Source: Hominisplanchenecus_A murintestinalis
GTDB taxonomy: Bacteria > Bacillota > Clostridia > Lachnospirales > Lachnospiraceae
Direction of reading: 5' to 3'
Assembly (NCBI RefSeq): GCF_943193015.1
Contig: NZ_CALPCM010000008.1
Location: 1 to 64,000, forward strand
DNA: 64,000 bases
Below the pieces are notes generated by a model. The model was given only the letters and a program-made list of their open reading frames with translations, was not told where the DNA came from and ran no database searches. Shown piece by piece: positions 60,677-64,000 of this stretch (within the stretch, counting starts at the first letter, position 1; each line of letters begins with the position of its first letter). The position numbers were made by a program, and so were the translations under genes.

Positions 60677-60955
60677 TTACTGCTCGTTCACTAAGTCCTT
60701 TAAAGCTTTTCCTGCTTTGAATTTAGGGGACTTAGATGCAGCAATCGTCATCGTCTCGCCGCTTCTCGGGTTTCTTCCCTCTCTTGCAGCTCTCTCAGAT
60801 ACCTCAAAAGTTCCGAAGCCAACCAGCTGAATCTTCTCGCCTTTCTTCAGCTCCTCAGCAACTACATCTGTAAACGCCTTGAGCGCCTTCTCTGCGTCTT
60901 TCTTTGATAATTCTGTTTTCTCTGCCATCGCTGCAATCAATTCTGTCCTATTCAT
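60677..60955 (-). CDS. hup: HU family DNA-binding protein
   Basis: The 92-residue protein has the full HU fold: MNRTELIAAMAEKTELSKKD at the start, GFGTFEVSERAAREGRNPRS with the DNA-intercalating arm (RNPRSGETM), and the C-terminal helix KFKAGKALKDLVN. It compacts and bends DNA. It has its own consensus promoter and terminator. Confidence 0.97.
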   Translation of the reverse strand: MNRTELIAAMAEKTELSKKDAEKALKAFTDVVAEELKKGEKIQLVGFGTFEVSERAAREGRNPRSGETMTIAASKSPKFKAGKALKDLVNEQ

Positions 60956-61059
60956 GGAATAATCCTCCTCTGATTTCTCTTTTCGTCCTATTTTGTTCGA
61001 TACAAAACTTCCAGGTTTCGAACTCTGTACGCTTTACCTGCCACAGAACCCTACGTCTA

Positions 61060-61088
61060 TTTATAAGCTTTTATCCCATATTTGTCAA
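61060..61088 (-). promoter_or_regulatory. Consensus sigma-A promoter of hup
   Basis: On the minus strand TTGACA, a 17-bp spacer and TATAAA, about 105 bp before the hup start. Confidence 0.85.
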
Positions 61089-61141
61089 GGTATTTTATGC
61101 TTTTAAAACCGCTTTTGAAAATCACTGTTAACTGCCTTTTC

Positions 61142-61215
61142 ATCGTAACAGTTCAGTCTTCGGCTTCCTGTTCCTGGCATCAAGCCATGCAAAACCACTT
61201 CGTGGTGGCTTGATG
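61142..61215. repeat. Interspersed palindromic repeat, copy 2, plus 10-bp hairpin
   Basis: 61142-61166 matches 60529-60553 at 24 of 25 positions. It is followed by CATCAAGCCA (61178-61187), which pairs perfectly with TGGCTTGATG (61206-61215). No T-run follows. Confidence 0.7.
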
Positions 61216-61287
61216 CCCATCAACCGAAACGCTATTTCACGAACTTTGCAGCAAGTGCAAAGTCCTGGGCTGAATTGCTACTTTTCA

Positions 61288-62769
61288 TCAATACATCTCG
61301 ATCTCCGAGATTGCCATATTCTCAAACTCGCTGCCCGGATAAACAGATTCAACCGTAATCGTCACATATTGCGTATCTACAGGATGAGGCAGCTGTATAT
61401 TCTGCTCCTTAAACTTATCCTTCAGTACAAAGCTTTCACCGGAACCATCGGAAAATTCCACATAAATCCTCTTTGGGCGGGAATATTTACGGTAAATACT
61501 CTTGCTCTCATGGTATCCTGCATGGATGTTAAACCCTGTCACTTTGTAAGAACTATTAAAACGCAGTGTCACAGATTCCCCGGCATCCTGTGCCGACGCT
61601 CCTTCTATCCAAGCCGTACTGGCGTCGCCGTCCGTCATAAACCCTGCCTCATATGTTATATTATTCTCAAACAATGAAGAACTGGCTGAAACTTCTGTAA
61701 CATCCCCCATGTAGATGCCCGGCAGATACGATTCCATCCCCGTTGTCCCCGGCACAGCATCCGTTTCCGGTATAGAATCCATATTTCCGCTTTCCGTTCC
61801 CCACATAGAATCCCTATCGCCGGCGTCTGTTTCTGACATGGAATCCGGCCCTTCACTGTCCGTCTCCCACATAGAGCCCGCATTTTCATCACCTGTTTCC
61901 GACATAGAGTCCATATCTCCGATGCCTGTCCCCGGCATATGATCCGTTTCCCCGGCGCCTATTCCCGACGCGGCATTTGTTTCTCCCACGCTGCCGGCCA
62001 GCCGCAAAGCAAGCTTTTTATCTATCATATAGGAACGTCCTGCCGAAAGCACCTTCTTTCCTTTCTCAGCAGACGCTTCGTCCTTATCTGCGTCCTTTTC
62101 GTCACCGCTTTTCGCCGTTCCCGTATCAGCATCATGGCTCTGCCAGATCAGCTTGTCCCCTTCAAAATAAAATTTGTACTCATCCTCCCCCGCATAATGC
62201 GCGTAAAACAGCTGCTCGTCCTCATAGTAATAAAAGCAGTCATACAAAACGCCGTCTACATCCTCTGAAACCCCCGTGAGCTTCAATTCCTCATCCTCAT
62301 AATAGGCAGAAATCCCATCTCCGAAAGTAATCCTCTCATACACGCCCGACGAAACCGCCTCTTTCACTTTCTGATAGCGTTTATCTATCTCCGAAACCTG
62401 GCGCGGTGCTTCCTTTCCGCCGTTGTTCTTTTTATCTTCCGCCTCAGAATCCTCCGTATCTGTACGCCCTGTCTGTTCCGTTTCCTTATGTGTACTCTCC
62501 GATACTTTTCCTGCTTCATCTGCATCAGAAAAATACAGCAGATTAACCGCAAATCCCACGATTCCTATTGCTGCGCATATTGTTGCGGCAATCGCTGTCT
62601 TATATACACGCGGCATAGTTCTTTTCATCGCTGCATCTGCTATTTCCTCTGCATCCTCCCTGGAACATTCCGACGGCAGATCATTCTCCTGCCCCGCCAC
62701 TTTCATCCCGCATTCGCCGCAGAAAACAGCGCCTTCCGGCAGCTCACTTCCGCAATTTGTACACTTCAT
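61288..62769 (-). CDS. Membrane protein with zinc ribbon and discoidin-like glycan-binding domain
   Basis: The 493-residue protein has an N-terminal zinc ribbon (CTNCGSELPEGAVFCGECGM) and a membrane helix at about 58-78 (TAIAATICAAIGIVGFAVNL). An acidic linker and a beta domain follow. Near residues 275-345 lies a tandem of 10-13-residue repeats built on (D)SMxETD/G and SMWETD. A C-terminal F5/8 (NADase-type glycan-binding) domain spans about 350-493 (FMTDGDASTAWIEGASA, VTGFNIHAGYHESKSIYRKY). Such proteins put a glycan-binding head outside while the ribbon stays inside. The role is unknown. It lies downstream of the MITE-like element. Confidence 0.85.
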   Translation of the reverse strand: MKCTNCGSELPEGAVFCGECGMKVAGQENDLPSECSREDAEEIADAAMKRTMPRVYKTAIAATICAAIGIVGFAVNLLYFSDADEAGKVSESTHKETEQTGRTDTEDSEAEDKKNNGGKEAPRQVSEIDKRYQKVKEAVSSGVYERITFGDGISAYYEDEELKLTGVSEDVDGVLYDCFYYYEDEQLFYAHYAGEDEYKFYFEGDKLIWQSHDADTGTAKSGDEKDADKDEASAEKGKKVLSAGRSYMIDKKLALRLAGSVGETNAASGIGAGETDHMPGTGIGDMDSMSETGDENAGSMWETDSEGPDSMSETDAGDRDSMWGTESGNMDSIPETDAVPGTTGMESYLPGIYMGDVTEVSASSSLFENNITYEAGFMTDGDASTAWIEGASAQDAGESVTLRFNSSYKVTGFNIHAGYHESKSIYRKYSRPKRIYVEFSDGSGESFVLKDKFKEQNIQLPHPVDTQYVTITVESVYPGSEFENMAISEIEMY

Positions 62770-62946
62770 TCGAATTCTCCCTTCTTACACATCGTTCATA
62801 CCCTTCCATATATCCAATAACATTCCCCGAACATTTTACTATTGTATTTTACCATCCTGTAAGACCGCAAACAAGGATTTTTTATCTTTATATAGTTTCT
62901 CTGTTTTTTGCCCCCCTCTTCATAAATAAAACAATTTCTTTTCCCC

Positions 62947-63110
62947 TAGTGCGTGTCTGAAAATTGCTTTCTGTCAGATACGCGACACAATTTGTGGGAG
63001 ATTTGTGCCAAATGAAGGGCACATAACAAGCTATGTAACATGAGTTTGGCGCAGATATCACACAAAGTGGGGCATGCAGATGGCAGGAATGAATTTTCAA
63101 ACAGGCTCTA
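62947..63110. mobile_element. MITE-like element with terminal inverted repeats
   Basis: The ends 62947-62971 and 63086-63110 are inverted repeats matching at about 18 of 25 positions (core TCTGAAAATT against AATTTTCAAA). The 164-bp element has no gene and contains smaller palindromes such as CACAATTTGTG. A target-site duplication is not clear. It is probably a non-autonomous element moved by a transposase elsewhere. Confidence 0.55.
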
Positions 63111-63243
63111 ACATAAACAGCCCTCTGAAAATCATTATAAAGCGCTCCCCAAATTTTTATACGATTTCCATTAAAGATGTGCTACAATTCAGCCAGCATT
63201 TATTGCATTATACAACCCAAACATATGTACAAGGAGACTTATC

Positions 63244-64000
63244 ATGAATGACCTGCACACATGCATAAAAAACTACCTGGAATATTGCCAGCATCAAAAA
63301 AGGCTGGATGTGAAAACACTAAAAGCCTATCGGATTGACCTGGCCCAATTTTATAACCACCTCCCGTCAGTCAATCTTCCGGAAATTACCACCGGATTAC
63401 TGGAAGATTTCATCCGGGAGCTTCATCAAAAATACAAGCCCAAAACAGTAAAAAGGAAGATAGCCTCCTTAAAAGCCCTCTTCCACTACTGCGAATATAA
63501 AGAACTGATTCAACGAAATCCCTTCAACAAAATGCAAATAAAATTCCGGGAACCTTCTCTTCTTCCTAAAACCATCCCCCTACATATTGTCGAAACCTTT
63601 TTAGCTACTATATATAAGCAACTATCAGACGCAAAAACAAATTACCAGAAAAGAAACGCACTGCGGGACGCCGCAGTCATAGAGCTGCTCTTCGCAACCG
63701 GAATCCGCATCTCCGAACTCTGCTCCCTGAGCGTCAATGCCGTAAACCTGTACGACAGAATCATCTTAATTTACGGAAAAGGTTCCAAAGAGCGCAAAGT
63801 CCAGATCGGAAGCGACGCCGTCGCCAACATCCTCGAAAAATACAAAAACGATTTTAACACCGAAATCCAAAACTGCGGCCACTTCTTCGCAAACCAGAAC
63901 GGCAGAGAACTCTCCGACCAGTCCGTCCGCCGGATGATAAACAAATACACCGCCCTCGCCGCCATAGACATGCATATTACCCCACACATGTTCCGGCACA
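63244..64000 (+). CDS. Tyrosine recombinase XerC/D type, partial
   Basis: The gene starts at an ATG with AAGGAG before it and runs off the window after 252 codons. The N-terminal SAM-like core-binding domain has LEYCQHQKRLDVKTLKAYRI. The catalytic domain has the first Arg in LLFATGIRISELCSLSVNAV, Lys in YGKGSKERKVQ and the HxxR box HMFRH at the end, so three of the catalytic residues are present; the Tyr lies beyond the window. It could be an integrase of a nearby element or a Xer-like recombinase. It is not inside the tail cluster. Confidence 0.9.
   Translation, partial: MNDLHTCIKNYLEYCQHQKRLDVKTLKAYRIDLAQFYNHLPSVNLPEITTGLLEDFIRELHQKYKPKTVKRKIASLKALFHYCEYKELIQRNPFNKMQIKFREPSLLPKTIPLHIVETFLATIYKQLSDAKTNYQKRNALRDAAVIELLFATGIRISELCSLSVNAVNLYDRIILIYGKGSKERKVQIGSDAVANILEKYKNDFNTEIQNCGHFFANQNGRELSDQSVRRMINKYTALAAIDMHITPHMFRH

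Larger units (their letters stand above)
60956..61287. other. Intergenic with hup promoter and repeats
   Basis: No gene is seen. It contains the hup promoter (61060-61088) and the repeat region at 61142-61215, which abuts the end of the zinc-ribbon gene. Confidence 0.7.

Noticed and set aside
1..64000. CRISPR array
   Set aside because: No set of three or more direct repeats with regular unique spacers was seen, and there are no cas genes.

Overview
The window is chromosomal DNA from a spore-former-type member of the Clostridia, most likely family Lachnospiraceae (gut commensal). This rests on the gene order hup-rqcP-yabP-yabQ-divIC-spoIIE-tilS-hpt-ftsH, on very large secreted glycosidases built with Big_2, FIVAR, NPCBM and BspA-like LRR modules, and on strong AGGAGG-type ribosome binding sites. 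The species cannot be fixed from the sequence alone.

Layout. 1-780: no convincing gene, but a dense set of inverted and direct repeats and a perfect 11-bp hairpin. 874-5487 (+): mutS2, then an OmpR-type response regulator and its sensor kinase. 5582-11200 (-): a 1872-residue secreted GH2 glycosidase. 11296-27928: a headless siphophage tail cluster (regulators, two major tail proteins, two chaperones, a giant tape measure, distal tail protein, tail tip/receptor-binding protein, two membrane or holin-like proteins, an amidase), interrupted by secreted 'passenger' proteins. No terminase, portal, capsid, head-tail connector, replication gene or integrase lies in it, so it looks like an F-type tailocin (phage-tail-like bacteriocin) rather than an intact prophage. 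One end carries a duplicated major tail gene plus a fragment of the activator gene, so two related clusters, or a duplication, have been spliced together. 28101-34017 (-): a Big_2 secreted protein, the operon trmL - aminotransferase - Lrp regulator - AIRS_C protein, a VanW-type protein and a 35-residue membrane peptide. 34024-40118 (-): exonuclease, B12-binding radical SAM protein, and a heterodimeric ABC exporter with one degenerate ATP site. 40377-43004 (+): a membrane-tailed MerR regulator facing away from the exporter genes, tRNA-Gly(GCC), and pyruvate kinase. 43202-53373: a Big_2 surface protein, a 1704-residue GH97 enzyme and a cytoplasmic GH13 enzyme, together suggesting alpha-glucan/alpha-glucoside use. 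53676-60955 (-): the ftsH-to-hup housekeeping and sporulation block. 61288-64000: a zinc-ribbon/discoidin membrane protein, a MITE-like element, and a tyrosine recombinase cut by the window end.

Working together: the tail cluster has its own control region (XRE repressor and small ImmA-like partner on +, sigma-like activator on -) with repeated GTTCGGAA/TTCCGAAC half sites between them. This fits a repressor-controlled, activator-driven tail operon whose transcripts read toward the GH2 gene. Small interspersed palindromic repeats occur at several places, once in frame inside the amidase gene.
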